Positions 1 to 6,929 of a stretch of DNA of 64,000 nucleotides are shown one piece after another. A program made the translations under genes and the position numbers. The notes under the pieces are model-generated. The model was not told the origin of the DNA. It saw only the letters and a list, made by a program, of their open reading frames with translations, and made no database searches. Position 1 is the stretch's first letter. Every line of letters begins with the position of its first letter. Source of the stretch: JBBROS01 sp038229135 (lineage in GTDB: Bacteria > Pseudomonadota > Alphaproteobacteria > Acetobacterales > Acetobacteraceae); the NCBI GenBank assembly GCA_038229135.1, contig JBBROS010000016.1, positions 1 to 64,000 on the forward strand, written 5' to 3'.

Positions 1-1277
1 AGGCTGGCTGCAGCTTCGTCGGAGGGCACGTGCGCGCCGCCGAGGGTTTCGAGCCGGGCGAAGCGCATGGTGGCGGTGCGCTGCCAGGCGGGCTCGGCCC
101 CGGCCGCGGTGGCGGCGCTGGGCGTGCCGCCGCAGAGCTCCATGATCAGGGCAGTGGCGGCGTCCAGCGCGGCGGGCAGGAGCGCCGGGTCGATACCGCG
201 TTCGAAGCGCTGGCGGGCGTCGCTGGTGATGGCGTGGCGGCGTCCCGTGAGGGCCACGGCCACAGGGTCGAACAGGGCGCACTCGACGAAGACGCGGGTG
301 GTGGCCTCCGTGCAGCCGGTGCGCTCGCCGCCCATGACGCCGGCGAAGGACGTGACGCCGGCGGCGTCCGCGATGACGCAATCGTCCGGGGTGGCCAGGT
401 AGTCCTTGCCGTTCAGTGCTCGGAAGGCCTCGCCGGCGCCGGGGCGTAGCGTGAGCGTGGGGCCCTCGATGCGGTCGGCGTCGAACACGTGGAGGGGGCG
501 CCCGAGATCGAAGCAGAAGAAGTTGGTGACGTCGACGAGGGCGTTGATGGGGCGGAGGCCGATGCTGGCGAGGCGGCGCTGGAGCCAGTCGGGACTGGGC
601 CCGTTGCCGACGCCTGCAATGGTGCGGCCGAGCACCCAGGGGCAGGCCGGGCTCTCGATCGCCCAGCGAATTGGGCTTTGGGCGGTGGCGGCGATGGGCG
701 CGGGCTGCCAGAGCCGCAGCGTGCCGAGCCCGGAGGCGGCGAGGTCCCGCGCGATGCCGCGGATGGAGAGGGCGTCGCCGCGGTTAGGCGTCACGCCGAT
801 CTCGACGACCGGGTCCGAGAGGCCGGCATACACCGGGTAGGGCGTGCCCACGGGGGCGTCGCCGGGCAGCTCGAGGATGCCGTCATGGCTGTCGCCCAGG
901 CCCATCTCGCGCAGGCTGAGCAGCATGCCGGCGCTCGTCACGCCGCGGATCTCGCCGATCTTGAGGGTGATGCCGGTGCCCGGGATGTGTGCCCCGGGCG
1001 GCGCGAACACGGCCTTCATGCCGGCGCGGGCATTAGGGGCGCCGCAGACCACGCTCACCGCGCCGTCCCCCGCGTCCACCATGCAGGCGCGCAGGCGGTC
1101 GGCGTTCGGGTGCTGCTCGGCGCTGACCACGTGCGCCACGCGGAAGGGGGCGAGGGCGGCGCCGGGGTCGCTCACGCCCTCGAGTTCGAGGCCGATGCCG
1201 GTCAGGCGGTCGGTGATGGTGGCGAGGTCCGCATCGGTGTCGAGATGGGTGCGGAGCCAGCTTTCCGTGAACTTCAT
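1..1277 (-). CDS. pheT: Phenylalanine--tRNA ligase beta subunit, C-terminal part cut by window edge
   Basis: Open reading frame on the minus strand running off position 1, so only about the first 425 of roughly 800 residues are present. The N-terminus begins MKFTESWLRTHLDT and leads into the EMAP/OB-type tRNA-binding domain, with VVCGAPNARAGMK and GIGVTPNRGDALS-like motifs seen in bacterial PheT. The B3/B4 editing region follows (LVDVTNFFCFDLGRPLHVFD, then GVMGGERTGC). It forms the alpha2beta2 enzyme with PheS, charging tRNA-Phe in the cytoplasm. The ATG at 1275-1277 overlaps the pheS stop (ATGA), indicating translational coupling. Confidence 0.95.
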   Translation of the reverse strand, partial: MKFTESWLRTHLDTDADLATITDRLTGIGLELEGVSDPGAALAPFRVAHVVSAEQHPNADRLRACMVDAGDGAVSVVCGAPNARAGMKAVFAPPGAHIPGTGITLKIGEIRGVTSAGMLLSLREMGLGDSHDGILELPGDAPVGTPYPVYAGLSDPVVEIGVTPNRGDALSIRGIARDLAASGLGTLRLWQPAPIAATAQSPIRWAIESPACPWVLGRTIAGVGNGPSPDWLQRRLASIGLRPINALVDVTNFFCFDLGRPLHVFDADRIEGPTLTLRPGAGEAFRALNGKDYLATPDDCVIADAAGVTSFAGVMGGERTGCTEATTRVFVECALFDPVAVALTGRRHAITSDARQRFERGIDPALLPAALDAATALIMELCGGTPSAATAAGAEPAWQRTATMRFARLETLGGAHVPSDEAAAS

Positions 1278-2356
1278 GACCCGACACCCTCATGCAGCAG
1301 GGCGGGGGCGTGTGGGCTCGCGCCGTAATGGCGGAGCCAGCGCGTATCGCTTTCGTAGAAGGGGCGGAGGTCCGGCATGCCGTGCTTCAGCATCGTCACG
1401 CGCTCCACGCCCATGCCGAACGCGAAGCCCTGCCACTCCCGCGGGTCCAGCCCGCAATTGGCCAGCACGCGGGGATGGACCATGCCGCTGCCGAGGATCT
1501 CGAGCCAGTCCGTGCCGCCGCCGATCTCGCCGGTGCGGCGGGACCAGCCGATGTCCACCTCCATGCTGGGTTCGGTGAACGGGAAGTAGGAGCTGCGGAA
1601 GCGGGTGGGCAGGGTCGCGATGCCGAAGAAGGCGCGGAGGAAATCCGTGAGGCACCCCTTCAGGTGGGCCAGCGTGATGCCGCGGTCGATGACCAGGCCC
1701 TCGCATTGGTGGAACATGGGGGAATGCGTGGCGTCGTGGTCGGCACGGTAGGTGCGGCCCGGCGCGATGATGCGGAGCGGGGGCGGCTCCTGCAGCATCG
1801 AGATGATCTGGACGTCGCTCGTCTGGGTGCGCAGGAGCAGGGGGCGGCCGTCACGGGTGCCTGGGAGGTAGAAGGTGTCGTGGTCGGCGCGGGCCGGGTG
1901 ATGGGCGGGGATGTTGAGCGCGCCGAAGTTGAACCAGTCGGTCTGCACGTCCAGGCCTTCGCCGACGCGGAAGCCCATGGCGCCGAAGATGGCAGCCATC
2001 TCTTCCATCGTGCGGCTGATGGGGTGGATGCCGCCTTGCGGCAGCAGGGGTGCCGGCTCGGTCGGGTCGATGCGTTCGGCGGCAAGGCGAGCCTCGAGGG
2101 CAGCGGATTGCAAAGCAGCCTGCCGGGCGTCGATGGCGGCGGTCAGCCGGTCCCGCAGCGCGTTCAGCTCGGCGCCCCGGGCCCGGCGCTCGTCGGGCGG
2201 GAGGGTGCCAAGTGCCTTCAGCAGCGTGGTGAGGCTGCCCTGCTTGCCGAGGGTGGCGACGCGCACCGTGTCCCAGCCGCGCAGGTCGGCGGCGGCGGCC
2301 AGGGCGGCCTCGGTTTCGGCGAGCAGCGTGTCTTGGTTGGAAGGACTGGGGGTCAT
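1274..2356 (-). CDS. pheS: Phenylalanine--tRNA ligase alpha subunit
   Basis: 360 residues, normal length for PheS. An N-terminal coiled-coil arm (about residues 1-90) precedes the class II catalytic core. Motif 2 is visible as RTYRADHDATHSPMFHQ and motif 3 as FGMGVERVTMLKHG. It activates phenylalanine with ATP and is the catalytic subunit of the PheS2PheT2 synthetase. It overlaps pheT by 4 bases and lies 61 bases after rplT. A strong hairpin with a following T-rich stretch lies in that gap, so pheST expression may depend on readthrough or attenuation. No separate promoter is obvious. Confidence 0.97.
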   Translation of the reverse strand: MTPSPSNQDTLLAETEAALAAAADLRGWDTVRVATLGKQGSLTTLLKALGTLPPDERRARGAELNALRDRLTAAIDARQAALQSAALEARLAAERIDPTEPAPLLPQGGIHPISRTMEEMAAIFGAMGFRVGEGLDVQTDWFNFGALNIPAHHPARADHDTFYLPGTRDGRPLLLRTQTSDVQIISMLQEPPPLRIIAPGRTYRADHDATHSPMFHQCEGLVIDRGITLAHLKGCLTDFLRAFFGIATLPTRFRSSYFPFTEPSMEVDIGWSRRTGEIGGGTDWLEILGSGMVHPRVLANCGLDPREWQGFAFGMGVERVTMLKHGMPDLRPFYESDTRWLRHYGASPHAPALLHEGVGS

Positions 2357-2371
2357 GAGGCCTGAAAACGA

Positions 2372-2401
2372 AAGGGGGCTGCCCTGTTAGGCAGCCCCCT
2401 T
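2372..2401 (-). terminator. Intrinsic terminator or attenuator between rplT and pheS
   Basis: Perfect 12-bp stem (2372-2383 with 2390-2401) and a 6-base loop. Read on the minus strand it is followed by a T-rich tract (TTTCGTTTTC) ending just before the pheS start region. It can end rpmI-rplT transcription or act as the terminator of a pheST attenuator; I do not see a phenylalanine-rich leader peptide. Confidence 0.75.
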
Positions 2402-2417
2402 CCGCTTGTCCAGACGG

Positions 2418-2843
2418 CTAGATGCTGGCCGGGGCCGGTGCGTCCGTGAGCTTGGCGAGTTGCGCCACCGTCGCGTCCTCGGCGGCGGCGTGCATGACGG
2501 CCTTCACCTGGTCCACGATGGCCGAGAACGTCGCCGGGTCGTCATAGGCGATGGCGGCGAGGATCTTGCGGTCCATCTCGATGCCGGTCGCCTTCACGCC
2601 GGCGATGAAGCGGCTGTAGGTCAGGCCATGCTCGCGCACGGCGGCGTTGATGCGCTGGATCCAGAGCCCGCGGAACTCCCGCTTCTTCACCCGGCGGTCG
2701 CGGTAGGCATATTGCAGCGACTTCTCGAGCCGCTGGATCGCGATGCGGTAGTTGGTGGAACTACGGCCGACGAAGCCCTTGGACTGTGCGAGGATCTTCT
2801 TGTGACGGGCGTGTGTCGTTACGCCCCGCTTGACGCGTGCCAT
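2418..2843 (-). CDS. rplT: 50S ribosomal protein L20
   Basis: 141 residues, starting MARVKRGVTTHARHKK with the basic N-terminal arm typical of L20, then the conserved segment RDRRVKKREFRGLWIQRINA. L20 binds 23S rRNA early in 50S assembly. It is about 20 residues longer than the usual 118-120, the extra being an alanine-rich C-terminal tail. It follows rpmI by 11 bases in the same transcript, the usual rpmI-rplT pairing. L20 represses its own operon in many bacteria; no such leader structure could be assigned here by eye. Confidence 0.97.
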   Translation of the reverse strand: MARVKRGVTTHARHKKILAQSKGFVGRSSTNYRIAIQRLEKSLQYAYRDRRVKKREFRGLWIQRINAAVREHGLTYSRFIAGVKATGIEMDRKILAAIAYDDPATFSAIVDQVKAVMHAAAEDATVAQLAKLTDAPAPASI

Positions 2844-2854
2844 GTGCTATCTCC

Positions 2855-3058
2855 TCAGGCAATTCCATAGGGGGCCCATTGCTTGACGGTGAGCCCGTCA
2901 GCATGGGTGAGCACCTGGCTGCCGCGGTTCTGCCGCTTGGCCTTCTGGCTGCGCGCCATCAGGCAGTGGCGCTTCTTCCCGGGGCCGGCAAGCACCTTGC
3001 CGGTCGCGGTGATCTTGAACCGCTTCTTGACGGAGGACTTGGTCTTGAGCTTGGGCAT
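2855..3058 (-). CDS. rpmI: 50S ribosomal protein L35
   Basis: 67 residues starting MPKLKTKSSVKKRFK, the family signature, followed by the KKRHCLMARSQKAKRQNRG segment. The ATG at 3056-3058 was chosen over an in-frame ATG five codons upstream. It gives the canonical N-terminus and has an AGGAG element about 7 bases upstream. It is the first gene of the block rpmI-rplT-pheS-pheT. The infC gene that often precedes rpmI is not here; the next gene upstream on this strand is an unrelated lipoprotein. Confidence 0.96.
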   Translation of the reverse strand: MPKLKTKSSVKKRFKITATGKVLAGPGKKRHCLMARSQKAKRQNRGSQVLTHADGLTVKQWAPYGIA

Positions 3059-3163
3059 TTCGGTCTCCTGCATCGTGCCCTGCAGCGGCGGCCGGGATGG
3101 CGGCGCTGCAAGCGTCGCGGCCGGGCATGCCCTATCCAGGCCCGGCGCGCTGACGAAGCCGCG

Positions 3164-3192
3164 GGTGTAGGCCGGCGGCTTGCCGATTGCAA
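3164..3192 (-). promoter_or_regulatory. Candidate promoter of the rpmI-rplT transcript
   Basis: On the minus strand TTGCAA (3192-3187) is separated by exactly 17 bases from TACACC (3169-3164), about 105 bases upstream of the rpmI start. The 215-base gap 3059-3273 shows nothing else I can assign. The match to a housekeeping promoter is moderate and only positional. Confidence 0.3.
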
Positions 3193-3273
3193 CCTTCCGG
3201 CTCGATCGAACCCCGTCGCCCCGACTGCACTCTTTCGGCCCGACTGTAATTGCCGGCCGGCCCCGCGCCCGGG

Positions 3274-4035
3274 TCAGCCGGGCGGCGGACCGGGGCGCGG
3301 GGCAGGCGGCGGCGTGCCGGGCGGCGCAACCGGGCGCGTGACGATGACGAAGCCGGGCGCGTTGGCCGGTGGCACGAAATTGGCGGTGGCGGTCGTGATC
3401 CCGTCGCGCAGCGCCTCGCTCGAGTTCAGCACCACCGTGCGGCGCAGGAAGGTGCGGGCGTCCGTGTCGCTCAGCCGCGTGCGCTCCTTCAACATCGACA
3501 AGAACCTCGGCTCGTAGGCGCGCAGCTGGGTTAGCTGCTCCTGCAACTCGCTTGCGGGGAGCCGGCCGGCGGTGCTGATGGTGAGACCAGCTTCGTGGAA
3601 CAGGAACACGCCGCGCTCGTTGCTGAGGCGGCGTTGCCCGGTCAGGAACAGGTAGCAGGCGGCCGAGGCGACGGTGCCGACGTTGTGCGTGACGAACACG
3701 GTGCCGCGCTGCTGGCGGGTGCGGTCAACATAGTCGATCATGTCCAGCGCGGCCTGGACCTCGCCGCCGGGGGAGTCGAGGAGGAGCTGCACCTCCTGCG
3801 CGCCGCGGCCGAGCAGGGTGTTCACGTCGGCGATGAAGAGGTCGCGCGTGGCCCGGGTGATCGGCGCCTTGATCAGGACGAACGCGGGCTGCCCGGGTGC
3901 GATCGGCCCCGTATCAGGCTTTGCGGCCTGTAGCGCGGGGGTCGCGGCGTCCTGGCACCCGGCCAGGGCGAGCGGCGCCACGAAGGCCGATGCCCAGCCC
4001 AGGACGGCACGGCGGCTGGGCGGGCTCGGGGTCAT
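3274..4035 (-). CDS. ClpP/crotonase-fold serine protease-like lipoprotein
   Basis: 253 residues from the ATG at 4033-4035. This start gives a twin-arginine-like signal with lipobox (RRAVLGWASAF...LALAGC), whereas an ATG 19 codons upstream would bury it. The mature part resembles the ClpP/SppA fold: LLLDSPGGEVQAALDM (oxyanion strand), VASAACYLFLTG with the candidate catalytic Ser (about residue 124) and RGVFLFHEAG with the candidate His (about 147). The C-terminus is proline-rich. It is predicted to be exported and lipid-anchored, which is unusual for ClpP-like enzymes. Substrate and partners are unknown. The stand-alone gene lies between rpmI and a metallo-hydrolase gene. Confidence 0.75.
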   Translation of the reverse strand: MTPSPPSRRAVLGWASAFVAPLALAGCQDAATPALQAAKPDTGPIAPGQPAFVLIKAPITRATRDLFIADVNTLLGRGAQEVQLLLDSPGGEVQAALDMIDYVDRTRQQRGTVFVTHNVGTVASAACYLFLTGQRRLSNERGVFLFHEAGLTISTAGRLPASELQEQLTQLRAYEPRFLSMLKERTRLSDTDARTFLRRTVVLNSSEALRDGITTATANFVPPANAPGFVIVTRPVAPPGTPPPAPRPGPPPG

Positions 4036-4105
4036 CGTGCGCTCACTCCGTGGGTCGTGGGCGAGCATGAACGAACGAAGCAGCGGCGTCACGCATCCGG
4101 GCCGC

Positions 4106-4975
4106 TCATTGCGCGGCCACGGCCGCCTTGGCAGCCGCCATCGCCTTGGGGGAGGGGAGCATGTCCGGGATGGCGGCGCAGGCGAAGGCCATGTGCGGGT
4201 CGTGCGTGCAAACCACCCGCATCTCGGGATGGCCGCGGACCAGGCCGCGGAGGGCAGCGAGGCTGCGGCGCCGGCGGACCTGGCTTACCTGCATCGCCCA
4301 TTCATACATACGGGCGCCGGCCGGGATGTGCGGCACGGGGGAGAGCTCGGAGCGGAAGAAGATCGCATCCCCCGCGTGCAGCAGCCAGCCTGAACCTTGG
4401 CGGACCGCCACGCCACAATGGCCCTCCGTGTGGCCCGGTAGGCTGACCAGCAGCAGGTCCGGCCCCAGCACCGGGGCAGCGGAGAGGCCGAACCATTCGA
4501 TCGTGGGCGTGGCGGTGCGCCAGTTGCGCGTGCTGCCCCATTGGTGCGGGCGGTATCGGGCGCGGGCCTTGGCGCCCACGGGGCGGGTGGCGGCGATCGC
4601 CTCCGCCCCGGAGAGGTGCACGGCCGCGTTGGGGAAGTCGATCAGCCCGGCCGCATGGTCGAAATCGAGGTGCGTCATCACGATGTGCTTCACGTCCTCC
4701 GCGCGGTGCCCGAGCTGCCGCACGCGGGCGGCCGCGCTCTCGGCGGGGTTGGTGCGCGGGCGGTCGATGGTGCGGAAGGTCGGGTCCTGCGCCGCCCGGG
4801 CCTGGGCCTCGTCCTCGGCCGCCACGCCTGTGTCGACCAGCACGAGACCGTCGGGATGTTCGACGATCAGGCAGTGGCAGGCGAGTTCGCAGGGGCCGAG
4901 GCCGGGGGTGATGCCGTCGAACAGGCCGCCGCCATAGGGCTGCATGGCGCCGCAGTTGATATGATGGACTTGCAT
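4106..4975 (-). CDS. Metallo-beta-lactamase-fold hydrolase
   Basis: 289 residues. The metal-binding motif appears as THLDFDHAAG (the AHL-lactonase/glyoxalase-like HxDxDH variant of HxHxDH). It is preceded by the strand LVLVDTGV and followed by LPGHTEGHCGVAV and LLHAGDAIFF, the usual metal-ligand segments. It has no signal peptide and is cytoplasmic. It may hydrolyse a lactone or thioester, but the substrate cannot be read from sequence. It stands 70 bases upstream of the lipoprotein gene on the same strand and may be co-transcribed with it. Confidence 0.8.
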   Translation of the reverse strand: MQVHHINCGAMQPYGGGLFDGITPGLGPCELACHCLIVEHPDGLVLVDTGVAAEDEAQARAAQDPTFRTIDRPRTNPAESAAARVRQLGHRAEDVKHIVMTHLDFDHAAGLIDFPNAAVHLSGAEAIAATRPVGAKARARYRPHQWGSTRNWRTATPTIEWFGLSAAPVLGPDLLLVSLPGHTEGHCGVAVRQGSGWLLHAGDAIFFRSELSPVPHIPAGARMYEWAMQVSQVRRRRSLAALRGLVRGHPEMRVVCTHDPHMAFACAAIPDMLPSPKAMAAAKAAVAAQ

Positions 4976-5033
4976 GGTGCGCTCCCGTTCGGCATCGGGG
5001 GCACAAACGGCAGCGGCGGCGGGCGGTTGCGCG

Positions 5034-5675
5034 TCAGGTGGACTGCTTGATCCGCTTGTGTTCGTCGGCGGCGCGCCAGAGATAAAAAGCGGCGGTGGAG
5101 CGCCAGGGGGCCCAGGCGGCGCCGATCGCGGCCAGCTCCCTGGGTTTTGGCTGTGCCTCGAGGCCGTTCAGCATGCGCCAGCCTTCCCGCACGCCGAAAT
5201 CGTCGACGGGCAGCACGTCGGGGCGGTTCAGCGCCGTCATGAGCACCATCTCGACCGTCCAGCGGCCGACGCCGCGGATGCGGACGAGACGGTTGATGAG
5301 CTCCTCGTCGGGCAGCGCGTCGGCCTCGAGGCCGGTGGGCACGATGCCCTGGATGGCGTGAGCGCAGATGTCGCGGATGGCGGCGATCTTGGTGGCCGAA
5401 AAGCCGCAGGCCCGGAGTGCGCCGTCCGGTGCGGCAGCGACGGCTTCGGGCGTGGGGAATCCGCCCTCGGGGAACAAGGCGGCGAAGCGGGCGAGGATGG
5501 CCCGGGCGGCGTTGCCGTGGAGCTGCTGGTGCGCGATGGCGCGCACCAGGGCCTCGAACGGCTCGCGCCGGGGCGGCGGCTCGGGCGGGGGGCCGATGCG
5601 GTTGATGAGCGGGCCGAAGGGCGGGTGCTGGCTGACGAGGTGTTGGGCGGCGAGGTGGTCGGGCGCGGCCTGCAT
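5034..5675 (-). CDS. DNA-3-methyladenine glycosylase II family (AlkA-like)
   Basis: 213 residues, a helix-hairpin-helix GPD-superfamily base excision glycosylase. The hairpin is LVRIRGVGRWTVEMVLM and the catalytic aspartate lies in VLPVDDFGVREG, both characteristic of AlkA/MPG II enzymes. EALVRAIAHQQLHGNAA is the conserved core helix. There is no N-terminal AraC/Ada module, as in short AlkA homologues. It removes alkylated purines from DNA. It ends 58 bases before the MBL hydrolase start on the same strand. Confidence 0.88.
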   Translation of the reverse strand: MQAAPDHLAAQHLVSQHPPFGPLINRIGPPPEPPPRREPFEALVRAIAHQQLHGNAARAILARFAALFPEGGFPTPEAVAAAPDGALRACGFSATKIAAIRDICAHAIQGIVPTGLEADALPDEELINRLVRIRGVGRWTVEMVLMTALNRPDVLPVDDFGVREGWRMLNGLEAQPKPRELAAIGAAWAPWRSTAAFYLWRAADEHKRIKQST

Positions 5676-5797
5676 GGTGGTCCTGTCAGCACAAAGTTAC
5701 GTCGGGTTCAGCATCTCTGCTTGGCAGAGCGGGGCCGCAGGGGCACAGTGCGGCATGGCGCAGGACGGCGCCAGCTTGCTCCAGAGCGGAGGGTGCG

Positions 5798-5995
5798 ATG
5801 CGCGACATCCTGAGCGCGGAGGCCGACCAGGCCGAGAACAACCGGGTGACGAGCAGCCTGGCCGGCATGGCCGTGATCCTGCTCCTGGTCTGCACCAGCC
5901 TGTTCCTGGTGCAGCACCTCGCCAGCAAGGCGGCGGTGGAGGATTGTCTGCTCGCCGGGCGCATGAACTGCGATGCCGTGCTGGTGGCGCGCTAG
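5798..5995 (+). CDS. Small single-pass membrane protein, unknown function
   Basis: 65 residues: a short charged N-terminus (MRDILSAEADQAENNR), one hydrophobic segment around residues 20-42, and a C-terminal tail with two cysteines (EDCLLAGRMNCDA). A GGAGGG ribosome-binding site ends about 5 bases before the ATG. Its stop overlaps the stop of the convergent DUF1345 gene. The SD and plausible composition make it likely to be real, but no family is recognised. Confidence 0.6.
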   Translation: MRDILSAEADQAENNRVTSSLAGMAVILLLVCTSLFLVQHLASKAAVEDCLLAGRMNCDAVLVAR

Positions 5996-6669
5996 AGCAG
6001 GGCAGCGGCGATGTTCACCGTCAAAGCCACGATGACGGTGTTGAACACGAAACCTACGAAGCCGTGCAGCGTCGCCAGGCGCCGGAGCTTGCGCGAGGTG
6101 ATCTGCACGTCGCTCACTTGGAACGTCATGCCGAGCACGATCGAGAAATAGGCGAAGTCCCAATAGTCGGGTTGCGGGGTGCCGGGGAACGTGAGGCCGC
6201 CGTCGATGCCTTGGTCCGGTGCGGCCGCATAGAACTCGTGGGCGTAGCGGAGCGCGAAGAGCGTGTGGGTCACGAGCCAGCTCACGAGGAGCGTGACGCC
6301 GACGAGGGCGACGTGCCACTCCTTCGTGCCGGGTGCGAGATCCTTGCCGTTCGCAAGCTCCTGCGTGAGGGCGACGAAGCTGGCCACCACGCCCGCGAGC
6401 GTGGCGAAGAACACCACCCACTCGCCCTCCTGCTGGCGCATGGCCTGCGCGGTCATGGCGTCACCCTCGTCGGTGCGGGCAAAGAGTTGCGCCGCGAGGG
6501 CCAGGAGCAGGAGGCCGCCGGCATCCCAGGCCAGCACGGCGCGTGTCGTAGGGCCGAGGCTAGTTGGCAGGACAAACCACGTGATGGCCCCGAGAAGGGC
6601 GGCGGTGGCGGTGAAGCGGTGGCCCGCGACGACGCGGACCGGGATTGCGGCTTGCATGCGGCGCACCAT
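5992..6669 (-). CDS. DUF1345 family integral membrane protein
   Basis: 225 residues from the ATG at 6669, with about five hydrophobic segments. The family-typical central region (EWVVFFATLAGVVASF) and the motif YWDFAYFSIVLGMTFQVSDV, then LRRLATLHGFVGFVFNTVIVAL, identify DUF1345. Function is unknown. The longer reading (start 6759) has a non-conserved arginine/proline-rich N-terminus and overlaps the neighbouring small gene, so I prefer the internal ATG, though no clear SD supports either start. Confidence 0.8.
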   Translation of the reverse strand: MVRRMQAAIPVRVVAGHRFTATAALLGAITWFVLPTSLGPTTRAVLAWDAGGLLLLALAAQLFARTDEGDAMTAQAMRQQEGEWVVFFATLAGVVASFVALTQELANGKDLAPGTKEWHVALVGVTLLVSWLVTHTLFALRYAHEFYAAAPDQGIDGGLTFPGTPQPDYWDFAYFSIVLGMTFQVSDVQITSRKLRRLATLHGFVGFVFNTVIVALTVNIAAALL

Positions 6670-6740
6670 GGCACGGATCGAGGCTGGTGAGCTTCTGCCA
6701 GCCGAGGCCGCGTCGGTGGGCGGTGAGAACCCGGCACCCC

Positions 6741-6929
6741 TTAACCGAGCATGCTGCACGCCACCGAGGCGACGATGATCGCCGCCACGATCCCGGCCGT
6801 CTCACGCGCCGTGAGGGCCCAGCCGTGGTCCACCCAATACGGGTCGGGCTCGGGACGTTCGGGGCACTCCGGGCTGGACTCACGGGGGGCCGCCTGGAGA
6901 TGGAGGCCGGAGCCGATATGCATGGTCAT
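6741..6929 (-). CDS. Small membrane protein coupled to sulfite reductase
   Basis: 62 residues: a soluble N-terminal half with Cys and Pro (ESSPECPERPEPDPYWVDHG), then one C-terminal transmembrane segment (TAGIVAAIIVASVACSMLG). Its ATG (6927-6929) overlaps the stop of the upstream sulfite reductase gene as ATGA, strong evidence for translation and for a role linked to that enzyme. No family is recognised. It could be a membrane tether or accessory factor, which is inference from position only. Confidence 0.65.
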   Translation of the reverse strand: MTMHIGSGLHLQAAPRESSPECPERPEPDPYWVDHGWALTARETAGIVAAIIVASVACSMLG

